From positions 1-7,178 of the forward strand of contig JACNKY010000160.1 of assembly GCA_014381795.1 (NCBI GenBank): a DNA stretch of 7,178 nucleotides, read 5' to 3'. Below, piece after piece: positions 1 through 5,499 of the stretch. The translations under genes were made by a program, and so were the position numbers. The notes below the pieces were generated by a model. It searched no databases. It saw nothing but the letters and a program-made list of their open reading frames with translations, and was not told the origin of the DNA. This DNA comes from Pseudomonadota bacterium (GTDB lineage Bacteria; SAR324; NAC60-12). Numbering within the stretch: position 1 is the first letter of the stretch; every line of letters starts with the position of its first letter.

Positions 1-532
1 GTGGAGGGCCGTTAGGTCCGTCCGGGAAGTTTAGTCGATTATTAAACCATGGAGGAGAGTTTGGCGCTGCCATTTGGTTGGCAAGCATGTGGCATAATTC
101 ATCATAAAATGCGCGGGCGTGTTCTTCTGTATCAAAGTAGTTGTTCTTAAAACCCCAATAAGTCCAGCAGCCGGCAAGCCGGTGAAAAACCTCACGTGCG
201 TCAGTTTCCGAAGTGGTGGAATCATCTCCGGAAGTTTTTGCTTCTGCGGCTTCCTGTTCCTGCTTTGCCTGATCATGTAGAGAAGGTTGCAGCCATGCGG
301 GGATTCCTCTTTCTTTGGCTACTTTGAGATGTTTGGGGATTCCGGCTTTGCGGAAATATTTCTGGGCCATGATGTCAGTTGCTACCTGAGACCAATCTGT
401 TGGTACAGAAACTTTTTCCCACTCTGAGACTACTGAGCCGTCAGGATTGCGGATGATGGAACTGCGGTTTTCAAATTCCATCGACTGATATGGACTCTCA
501 CCTTCCATGGTGAAGAGGCGTTTAATTTTCAT
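1..532 (-). CDS. nrdJ: Adenosylcobalamin-dependent (class II) ribonucleotide reductase, N-terminal part, runs off the left edge
   Basis: This is the 5' end of a class II ribonucleotide reductase, the cytoplasmic enzyme that uses adenosylcobalamin to make deoxyribonucleotides from ribonucleotides. The 177 visible residues begin MKIKRLFTMEG and include the family's N-terminal segment GSVVSEWEKVSVPTDWSQVA (about 32-51), IMAQKYFRKAGIP (54-66), and the conserved FHRLAGCWTYWG (116-127), YFDTEEHARAFYDEL (132-146) and APNSPPWFN (156-164) blocks. Residues 90-110 are a polar, acidic linker of low complexity. The catalytic barrel and the radical-site residues lie beyond the edge; family proteins are usually many hundreds of residues longer. 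The ATG at 532-530 has an AAAAGG ribosome site five bases upstream and a promoter behind it. The block APNSPPWFN differs slightly from the usual APNSPQWFN (Q to P at 161). The reading frame is open to the edge. Divergent from hemW. Family assignment is from recognised motifs, not a search. Confidence 0.92.
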   Translation of the reverse strand, partial: MKIKRLFTMEGESPYQSMEFENRSSIIRNPDGSVVSEWEKVSVPTDWSQVATDIMAQKYFRKAGIPKHLKVAKERGIPAWLQPSLHDQAKQEQEAAEAKTSGDDSTTSETDAREVFHRLAGCWTYWGFKNNYFDTEEHARAFYDELCHMLANQMAAPNSPPWFNNRLNFPDGPNGPP

Positions 533-553
533 GTATGCCTTTTAGTGTTTTGT

Positions 554-582
554 ATTATAAAATAAAAATGAAGTTTAGCCAA
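554..582 (-). promoter_or_regulatory. Predicted sigma70-type promoter of nrdJ
   Basis: Read on the minus strand, a TTGGCT -35 hexamer (582-577) and a perfect TATAAT -10 hexamer (559-554) are separated by exactly 17 bases. Transcription would start near 547, giving a leader of only about 15 bases before the nrdJ ATG at 532. Such a short leader leaves no room for a cobalamin riboswitch between this start site and the gene, although B12-dependent reductases are sometimes riboswitch-controlled. Predicted from sequence only. Confidence 0.65.
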
Positions 583-666
583 TCCATGGTTTCCTTCACT
601 GATTAAAGTATACTTAAAACGCGTAAAACTTAAAGGCCGGATTTTTAAATTTAATCCAGTATTCTT

Positions 667-694
667 TATGCAATAATCATGAAAATATTGCATA
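667..694. repeat. 28-bp inverted repeat, copy 1 (perfect), probable operator
   Basis: The arms TATGCAATA (667-675) and TATTGCATA (686-694) are exact reverse complements, nine of nine bases, around a 10-base spacer (676-685). The arm centres are 19 bases apart, close to two helical turns, as expected for a dimeric DNA-binding protein contacting one face of the helix. The same architecture recurs at 876-903. There is no T-run after it, so it does not look like a terminator. It does not resemble the NrdR-box pattern as I know it, so the cognate regulator is unknown. Confidence 0.7.
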
Positions 695-771
695 GTTTGC
701 CGTCCTTTGGAAAAATCAATCCTGGACTGCGCAAAAAAGCTTGTAACTTAAGTATTTTAGCTTCACATAAT

Positions 772-807
772 TATCAATAAATCACATACTCATGTGCTCT
801 ATTGATA
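772..807. repeat. 36-nt hairpin-forming inverted repeat
   Basis: The sequence can fold as TATCAATA (772-779) with TATTGATA (800-807), a 3x3 internal loop (AAT/CTC), then CACAT (783-787) with ATGTG (792-796) around a four-base ACTC loop. That is 13 pairs out of 16 positions, both arms being perfect within each block. No T-run follows on the plus strand that would make it a terminator. It may be part of a small RNA or leader, or a compound operator; sequence alone does not decide. Confidence 0.5.
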
Positions 808-828
808 TAAATATAAATCGTTATATCA
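803..828. repeat. Inverted repeat TGATATAA-N10-TTATATCA
   Basis: Eight-base arms TGATATAA (803-810) and TTATATCA (821-828) pair perfectly around a 10-base spacer. The left arm overlaps the right arm of the 772-807 hairpin, so the two structures would be mutually exclusive in RNA. A further copy of the right arm, inside GTTATATCA, lies at 983-991 near hemW. The arms are AT-rich, so chance occurrence is a real possibility, but the spacer length matches the two 28-bp dyads. Confidence 0.4.
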
Positions 829-875
829 GTGAGATAACATCTCTTTTGGAACCGTACAGTAGAGAATATTTGTGC

Positions 876-903
876 TATGCAATAACTTCAGCCATAATGC
901 ATA
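876..903. repeat. 28-bp inverted repeat, copy 2 (one mismatch), probable operator
   Basis: The left arm TATGCAATA (876-884) is identical to that of the dyad at 667-694. The right arm TAATGCATA (895-903) differs from the perfect complement by one base. The spacer (885-894) is again exactly 10 bases, and its sequence is unrelated to that of copy 1, so arms and spacing are shared while the spacer is not. This pattern points to protein binding and not to a recent duplication. The copies start 209 bases apart, close to 20 helical turns, which would allow looping on the same DNA face. Confidence 0.65.
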
Positions 904-1031
904 CACTGACAAAATCTCTAACTTGATCTGGGTTTGATAATGTAGTTCAACTGGCTCATAAAATCAACAAAAAAGTTCTCCTGTTATATCAAAGATCAAC
1001 AAATAGATTACTGATATTTAAACTAAAAAAA

Positions 1032-2240
1032 ATGAAATTAGCACACAAAAAGCCAAAAAAAAATAGTCCTGTGCCTGCCGTCTATCTTCATATTCCTTTT
1101 TGCAGGCATATTTGTCCTTTTTGTTCTTTTGCTGTTAGACGCGACAGAGTGGAATTGCATGAAAAATATATTCTTGGAATGTTTGATGAAATAACTCGAC
1201 GTGCTGCATGGTTGGAGGAAAAAAAGCAGATTAATCGAGAACTAAAACTTTCAGGGCCGAAATTGCTTGAGTCTATATATTTTGGTGGAGGTACACCATC
1301 CAGTCTCAAAATTCCGGAAATTGAGTTGTTACTGAGTCAAGTCAGGAATTGTTTCCCTTGCTCTGATCAACTAGAAATTTCCTTTGAAATGAATCCTGAG
1401 GATGTGAATCCGGATTATCTCAGTGGTCTTGCGGAAATAGGCGTAAACCGGCTTAGTTTGGGAGGTCAAAGTTTTCAGACATCAACTTTAAAGAAGTTGG
1501 GACGGTTTCATTCCGGCTTAGAATTACGGCAAGCGCTCAGGGCGATTGCTGATTCAGCAATTGATAATTGGAACCTTGATCTTATGTTTGGTATTCCTGA
1601 ACAAAGTATTTTGATGTTCAGGACAGATGTTGAGGAAGCGCTTTCCTATTATCCTTCACATATTTCATTATATGGACTGGAAATTCATGAAAAAACACCA
1701 TTTGGGCAAAATGAGCAGATCCGTAAATGGGACTCAGAACATCAGCAGCAATTCGAAGAAATGTATTTGTGGGCAACTGAACGACTGGAAAAAGCAGGTT
1801 TAATTCAATATGAAGTTTCGAATTTTTCCATAAAAACTAAGGAGGGCCGTAATAACTTACTGGTCTGGTCCGGAAATGAATATTTAGGTTTCGGAGTTGG
1901 GGCACACTCATATTTAAGTCAAACTCGCTGGGGCAACAAGTGTTCACTAAATACGTACCTCAAAGATCTTGAGCATAATAGCTGGCCGGTTGATTTTGAA
2001 GAGCATTTGCAGGTGAATGAGCAGGCTGCTGAATCTTTGATGCTGGCTTTACGACAGCCTAAAGGAGTAAATATAGAGCAATGGCAGAAACGTTTTTGTC
2101 TGCAGTGGAAAAAACAGCAGCTTGATCTCGTCAACGAACTTTGTGCTGCAGGAAGAGCTTTCTGGAAAGGTCAGTACTTATGTTTGACAGCAAAAGGAAT
2201 GTTGCTCGCAGACAGAATCACAGTGGAACTAATGCCTTAA
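1032..2240 (+). CDS. hemW: HemW-like radical SAM protein (coproporphyrinogen III oxidase-like heme chaperone family)
   Basis: This 402-residue cytoplasmic protein belongs to the HemN/HemW branch of radical SAM enzymes. The [4Fe-4S]-binding CxxxCxxC motif is at C24, C28 and C31 within HIPFCRHICPFCSF; the residue after the last CxC position is F (CxF, as in HemW) and not the fourth cysteine of true oxygen-independent coproporphyrinogen oxidase HemN. YFGGGTPS (83-90) is the SAM-binding glycine motif. NRLSLGGQSF (about 138-147) and NLDLMFGIPEQ (about 175-185) are further family blocks, followed by a C-terminal HemW-type domain. HemW is understood to deliver heme to respiratory proteins. Oddly, the family's HNxxYW motif reads NNLLVW here (274-279), losing the heme-linked histidine. 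The ATG at 1032 follows an A-rich stretch without a Shine-Dalgarno site, and an A9 run (1055-1063) follows shortly after; a GTG at 1071 is an alternative start. Flagellin follows 147 bases past the stop from its own promoter. Confidence 0.87.
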   Translation: MKLAHKKPKKNSPVPAVYLHIPFCRHICPFCSFAVRRDRVELHEKYILGMFDEITRRAAWLEEKKQINRELKLSGPKLLESIYFGGGTPSSLKIPEIELLLSQVRNCFPCSDQLEISFEMNPEDVNPDYLSGLAEIGVNRLSLGGQSFQTSTLKKLGRFHSGLELRQALRAIADSAIDNWNLDLMFGIPEQSILMFRTDVEEALSYYPSHISLYGLEIHEKTPFGQNEQIRKWDSEHQQQFEEMYLWATERLEKAGLIQYEVSNFSIKTKEGRNNLLVWSGNEYLGFGVGAHSYLSQTRWGNKCSLNTYLKDLEHNSWPVDFEEHLQVNEQAAESLMLALRQPKGVNIEQWQKRFCLQWKKQQLDLVNELCAAGRAFWKGQYLCLTAKGMLLADRITVELMP

Positions 2241-2285
2241 TCACACATAAAATAAGAAGAAAGTAGATTATTTTCATAATTATTA

Positions 2286-2312
2286 TAAAGTTTTTTTTAA
2301 GGTGGCCGAAAA
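2286..2312 (+). promoter_or_regulatory. Sigma28 (FliA) flagellar promoter
   Basis: The sequence is TAAAGTTT (2286-2293), an 11-base spacer, then GCCGAAAA (2305-2312). The known FliA consensus is TAAAGTTT-N11-GCCGATAA: the -35 matches fully, the spacing is exact, and the -10 differs at one base. Transcription should begin near 2319, leaving an untranslated leader of about 80 bases before the flagellin ATG. This places the flagellin in the late class of the flagellar hierarchy. A run of eight T (2291-2298) spans the -35 end and the spacer. Confidence 0.88.
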
Positions 2313-2318
2313 GCAAGA

Positions 2319-2399
2319 CAAGGGTTTTACCCGCTGGTTAAATAAAAAGAGTCAACTGCCTGCGGAAGCCTAACACAGGATTAATTATTGGAGAATAAA
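2319..2399 (+). promoter_or_regulatory. Flagellin mRNA leader with 5' hairpin and ribosome site
   Basis: From the predicted sigma28 start, the leader opens with a small hairpin, GGGT (2322-2325) pairing ACCC (2329-2332) around TTT, which could protect the 5' end. Three GGA triplets lie at 2364-2366, 2378-2380 and 2390-2392, the last within the ribosome site GGAG (2390-2393), six bases before the ATG at 2400. GGA motifs overlapping the ribosome site are the core of CsrA targets, and CsrA represses flagellin in some bacteria. None has the full ANGGA context, so CsrA control is only a suggestion. Confidence 0.45.
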
Positions 2400-4007
2400 A
2401 TGAGAATTCGAAGCAATGCAACTTCTTTGAACACATTACGTCACTCAGAAAATAATTTAAAATCAGTAGAAAATTCAATAAAAAAATTAAGTTCTGGAAC
2501 AAAAATAAATAGTGGTGCTGACGGACCAGCTACATTAATTGCCTCTGAACGTATGAGAGGGCAAATAGCTGGATTGAGACAGGCTCACAGTAATAACGCA
2601 AGTGCTGTTGCCATGTTTCAAACGGCAGAAGGAGCTTTAAGTGAGTTCAGTAGTATATTGCTGCAACTAAAACAGCTCTCAGTTCATGCTGCAAACGAAG
2701 CGGTAAACGATGATGCCATGCTGGCTGCAGATCAACAGGAAGTGGATAATATGATTTCCACTCTTGATCGAATTGGAGGCACAGCGACGTTTAACGGAAA
2801 AAGTCTACTTGATGGTAGTTTAGGAGCAACCGGAGCAGCAGTAGGTGATAATGTGCGTTTCGTGAGTGCTAAAACATCGACTAAAGATTCTCCAACAGAA
2901 GGTTATGAAGTTGATATTGTACAGGTTGCAACCCAGGCTTATAAAAGAGGTAGTGTTCCTTTGACAGTAAATAATATTGGTGAAGGAGTAACCATCTTGT
3001 TAAGTGAAGGCGGTCGGAATGTTGAAATAGACACAAAAATGGGTAAGGAGAAAGAAAACATTGAGGAGATTTTAGCAAACCACAAGCAGTTTCCCGCACG
3101 CTTTCCTGCAGATCAGGCATCTGTGGATATTCGTGGAGTAGTTATGCAAAGCATTAAAGAAGGAATTGCAGAAAGTGGTTTGGCTTTAGAAGCATTTGAA
3201 ACTCCTGAAAAAGCACTTTACATTCGGCACAAGAATTTTGGCTCAGAGTCTAATTTTTCAGTTACTTCTAACATTTCAGGGTTATTGACAAAAAATGCAA
3301 ATATTGCAGAATTATCTGAAGCAGGTTTGGATGTGGCAGGTAGAATAGGTGGAACATTTGCGAGTGGTAATGGTCAGTATTTAACAGCAATCGAAGGTGC
3401 CTCACCGGCTAAGGGTATCACAATACAGTTTGATCGTACAATTGGACTGAAGGAGGTACCGGTAAAAAATGAACAGGGAGATGTGATCGGTACAGAGTTT
3501 ATCGAAGAGTCACAGGCCGAAATAGTCGGCTCTCCAGATAATCCACGTATAGAAGGATTTGTTCACTTGTCACAACAGACAAAAAATGTGAGCCTCGGAC
3601 CTGAACCCGGGATGGAAGACGGTTTCTCTTTTAAGAACATCCGCACGAGTAATCTGGGTCAAGGAGTGGAAAATGAGAGTGAATATAGAAGTCTATTTGA
3701 TATTGATGTTACCAGCGTACAAGGTGCAAACGATTCAGGCAGACTTATAAATAAAGCGATAGACGAAATATCAACTTACCGTGCTGAAATTGGGGCTTTC
3801 CAGAAAAACGTAGTTGAAAGTAATCTTAATTCATTGAGAATTAATGATGAAAACATTACCCAAGGTGAGTCAACGATACGTGATACGGACATGGCAGCAG
3901 AGATGTCAAAATTGACAGGCAGTCAGATTTTACTGTCAGCCAGCCAGTCCATGCAGGCACAAGCGAATCAGTTACCGCAAAACGTTTTGCAACTGCTGCA
4001 GAATTAA
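2400..4007 (+). CDS. fliC: Flagellin (flagellar filament subunit) with a large variable central domain
   Basis: This 535-residue protein is the filament subunit, exported by the flagellar type III apparatus and polymerised outside the cell. The N-terminal D0/D1 region (1-140) has the typical MRIRSNATSLNTLR start, KKLSSGTKINSGADGPA and the conserved FQTAEGALSE and FNGKSLLDGS blocks. The C-terminal D1/D0 region (about 430-535) has FDIDVTSVQGAND, IDEISTYRAEIGAFQ and the end QANQLPQNVLQLLQN. The 141-430 middle is unlike the enterobacterial D2/D3 and includes DVAGRIGGTFASGNGQYLTA (311-330), which resembles the hook-IN or FliD-type repeat motif. There is no signal peptide, as expected. The ATG at 2400 is preferred to the in-frame TTG at 2388 because GGAG (2390-2393) sits six bases before it and overlaps the TTG. 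A sigma28 promoter precedes it. It appears singly, converging on livF. Confidence 0.94.
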   Translation: MRIRSNATSLNTLRHSENNLKSVENSIKKLSSGTKINSGADGPATLIASERMRGQIAGLRQAHSNNASAVAMFQTAEGALSEFSSILLQLKQLSVHAANEAVNDDAMLAADQQEVDNMISTLDRIGGTATFNGKSLLDGSLGATGAAVGDNVRFVSAKTSTKDSPTEGYEVDIVQVATQAYKRGSVPLTVNNIGEGVTILLSEGGRNVEIDTKMGKEKENIEEILANHKQFPARFPADQASVDIRGVVMQSIKEGIAESGLALEAFETPEKALYIRHKNFGSESNFSVTSNISGLLTKNANIAELSEAGLDVAGRIGGTFASGNGQYLTAIEGASPAKGITIQFDRTIGLKEVPVKNEQGDVIGTEFIEESQAEIVGSPDNPRIEGFVHLSQQTKNVSLGPEPGMEDGFSFKNIRTSNLGQGVENESEYRSLFDIDVTSVQGANDSGRLINKAIDEISTYRAEIGAFQKNVVESNLNSLRINDENITQGESTIRDTDMAAEMSKLTGSQILLSASQSMQAQANQLPQNVLQLLQN

Positions 4008-4012
4008 GCTTC

Positions 4013-4036
4013 AGGCTGGTGAAAAAATTCCAGCCT
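4013..4036. terminator. Hairpin downstream of flagellin, possible terminator
   Basis: AGGCTGG (4013-4019) and CCAGCCT (4030-4036) form a perfect seven-pair GC-rich stem around a 10-base loop. It begins five bases after the flagellin stop codon. The T-run expected of a classical rho-independent terminator is missing on both strands, so it may instead protect the 3' end or help another mechanism. Placed between convergent genes, it could serve both. Confidence 0.45.
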
Positions 4037-4037
4037 A

Positions 4038-4056
4038 AAGTTCTGCTTTAGAACTT
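4038..4056. terminator. Second hairpin between flagellin and livF stops
   Basis: AAGTTCT (4038-4044) pairs with AGAACTT (4050-4056) around a five-base loop, seven pairs. It lies one base from the end of livF (stop TAG at 4060-4058) and one base from the first hairpin. No T-run follows on the minus strand. As a tandem pair with 4013-4036, it fits a bidirectional 3'-end element for the converging transcripts, but this is inference. Confidence 0.4.
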
Positions 4057-4057
4057 A

Positions 4058-4759
4058 CTAAACTCCCAAATAGCGATGTTGGATTTCTTTGTTTGTGCTC
4101 AAAAGTTTTGAGTCACCTGTCCAGACAACACGTCCCTTTTCAATAATATAATGCCTGTCAGCGAAGCGGGTTAAAGCTTCAATGTTTTTGTCTACTACAA
4201 GAATAGACTGTCCCGAAGATTTTAAGCCTTTCAAACATTCCCAAATTTCCATTCTTATTAAAGGAGCAAGACCTTCGGTAGCTTCGTCCAAAATCAATAG
4301 TTTAGGGTTTGTCATCAGGGCTCTGCCGATGGCGAGCATTTGTTGTTCTCCTCCAGAAAGTTGATTACCCATGTTTTGTGTACGGTCTGGCAGACGCGGA
4401 AAGAGTTCAAAAACACGTTCCAGAGTCCAGGGATGTTGGTTTTTTAAACGGTTAGAGGCAGTTGCTACGAGGTTTTCGACTACGCTCAGATTTGGAAAAA
4501 TCTGTCGACCCTCCGGAACCAAACCCATTCCGGCCCTTGCAACACGGTATGCAGGCCATTCACGAACATGATTTCCGTCAAATATTATTTCACCGGAACG
4601 TGCTTTTACCAAGCCCATGATAGAATGAATGGTGGTTGTTTTACCCATGCCGTTACGTCCCAGTAATGTCACCACCTCACCATCATTTACCTGCAGATCA
4701 ACACCAAACAGCACCTGACTCTGGCCGTATGCAGTTTTAACTTTTTTAAGTTCAAGCAC
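4058..4759 (-). CDS. livF: Branched-chain amino acid type ABC transporter, ATP-binding protein LivF
   Basis: This 233-residue cytoplasmic ATPase powers a high-affinity branched-chain amino acid (HAAT) family importer together with LivG. Walker A is GRNGMGKTT (34-42), the ABC signature LSGGEQQ (134-140) and Walker B LLILDEA (154-160), with the family segment EGRQIFPNLSVVENL (83-97). The switch position, His in most ABC ATPases and Gln in many LivF proteins, is Lys here (VVDKN, K191). The start is GTG at 4759-4757: AGGAGG at 4771-4766 is six bases upstream, inside the livG 3' end, and the coding regions overlap by eight bases (4752-4759). The overlap implies translational coupling. It is the last gene of the operon, ending one base before a hairpin. 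The substrate is not fixed by sequence; relatives move leucine-type amino acids, amides or urea. Confidence 0.92.
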   Translation of the reverse strand: MLELKKVKTAYGQSQVLFGVDLQVNDGEVVTLLGRNGMGKTTTIHSIMGLVKARSGEIIFDGNHVREWPAYRVARAGMGLVPEGRQIFPNLSVVENLVATASNRLKNQHPWTLERVFELFPRLPDRTQNMGNQLSGGEQQMLAIGRALMTNPKLLILDEATEGLAPLIRMEIWECLKGLKSSGQSILVVDKNIEALTRFADRHYIIEKGRVVWTGDSKLLSTNKEIQHRYLGV

Positions 4760-5498
4760 CTACTTCCTCCTCACCAAGATATGCGGCCTGGACTTCCGGA
4801 TGTTTACGGATGGCTTCCGGAGCATCTGTAGCAATTCCTCGTCCATAAACCATAACAGTGATTTGGTCTGCAAGTGTAAAAACAACATCCATATCATGTT
4901 CAATCAACAGGATGGTCAATTTCCGTTTCAGTCCCTGAAGTATTTCAACCATGGCTTTTGCTTCCTCTGGACCCATGCCGGCCATCGGTTCATCCAGCAG
5001 TAGCATTTTAGGACGTGTTGCCAGTGCCATTGCAATTTCAAGTTGACGGTGTTCTCCATGAGAAAGTTGTCCCGCCACGATGCCGGCACGTGCTTCCAAA
5101 CCCACTTGCTTTAAAAAAACTAAAGCAGGCTCACGTAAAACAGGATCCTTTCGGGCGTCTTTCCAAAAATGAAAAGAATGTCCGGCATGTGCTTGTACTG
5201 CCAGGGCAACATTGTCCCATGTGCTCATGTCTGGAAAAATATTTGTAATCTGAAAAGAACGAGCTAAACCGAGTGCAGAACGAAGATGAACAGGAATGTC
5301 CGAAATATCTTTTCCGTCAAAGATTATGGTTCCGGAATCTGGTTTTGTTTCTCCGGTGATTTGCCTGATCAAAGTTGTTTTCCCTGCACCATTTGGACCG
5401 ATAACCGCGTGTAGAGTTCCTACCTCAACCTCAAAAGAAAGATTGTCTGTGGCGAGTAAACCACCAAATGATTTGATCAGTGAATTTACTTTCAACAT
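4752..5498 (-). CDS. livG: Branched-chain amino acid type ABC transporter, ATP-binding protein LivG
   Basis: This 248-residue protein is the second ATPase of the importer and pairs with LivF on the cytoplasmic face. Walker A is GPNGAGKTT (34-42), the family stretch LARSFQITNIFPDMSTWDNV lies at 78-97, the signature is LSHGEHRQ (145-152), Walker B LLLDEP (166-171) with a following AGMGPEE, and the switch is a normal His in IEHD (H201). The motif set is complete. Its ATG (5498-5496) starts one base after the livM TGA, with AAGG in the livM end serving as a weak ribosome site. This spacing indicates coupling with livM. The C-terminal region is typical of LivG, ending in YLGEEEVGA. Confidence 0.93.
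   Translation of the reverse strand: MLKVNSLIKSFGGLLATDNLSFEVEVGTLHAVIGPNGAGKTTLIRQITGETKPDSGTIIFDGKDISDIPVHLRSALGLARSFQITNIFPDMSTWDNVALAVQAHAGHSFHFWKDARKDPVLREPALVFLKQVGLEARAGIVAGQLSHGEHRQLEIAMALATRPKMLLLDEPMAGMGPEEAKAMVEILQGLKRKLTILLIEHDMDVVFTLADQITVMVYGRGIATDAPEAIRKHPEVQAAYLGEEEVGA
4760..4771 (-). promoter_or_regulatory. Ribosome binding site that fixes the GTG start of livF
   Basis: On the minus strand, AGGAGG (4771-4766) lies six bases upstream of the GTG at 4759-4757, within the last codons of livG. The good match and spacing support GTG as the livF start and an overlap of eight bases with livG. Confidence 0.75.
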
Positions 5499-5499
5499 T

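Larger units (their letters stand above)
533..1031. other. Divergent intergenic region between nrdJ and hemW, dyad-rich, no gene
   Basis: This 499-base AT-rich stretch separates two divergently transcribed genes. I found no credible coding sequence in it; the only notable short frame, 44 codons starting at 792, lacks a ribosome site and runs through dyads. It contains the nrdJ promoter (554-582), two related 28-bp dyads (667-694 and 876-903), a 36-nt hairpin (772-807) and an overlapping third dyad (803-828). The 9-mer GTTATATCA occurs twice (820-828 and 983-991), and its core is inverted at 803-810. I could not identify a convincing promoter for hemW. The density of dyads suggests operators or a structured RNA, which is inference. 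Confidence 0.8.

Noticed and set aside
31..276. Minus-strand frame within the nrdJ coding region
   Set aside because: It lies in another frame inside the well-supported nrdJ sequence, whose conserved blocks explain the bases.
667..694. Fur box or NrdR box at the first 28-bp dyad
   Set aside because: It does not match the Fur (GATAATGATAATCATTATC-like) or NrdR palindrome patterns beyond AT-rich similarity.
792..926. A 44-codon plus-strand frame (ATG at 792, stop at 924-926) in the nrdJ-hemW gap
   Set aside because: It has no ribosome site, resembles no known protein, and overlaps the dyads at 772-828 and 876-903.
2291..2298. T8 run as a hemW rho-independent terminator
   Set aside because: There is no GC-rich hairpin before it, only AT-rich dyad, and it is explained as part of the sigma28 promoter.
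2303..2315. Sigma54 promoter (TGGC followed by GC) ahead of flagellin
   Set aside because: The TGGC and GC elements are three bases too close, and the same bases form a better sigma28 -10 element.
2388..2399. TTG at 2388 as flagellin start
   Set aside because: It overlaps the ribosome site GGAG; the ATG at 2400 has correct spacing and gives the expected MRIRSN terminus.
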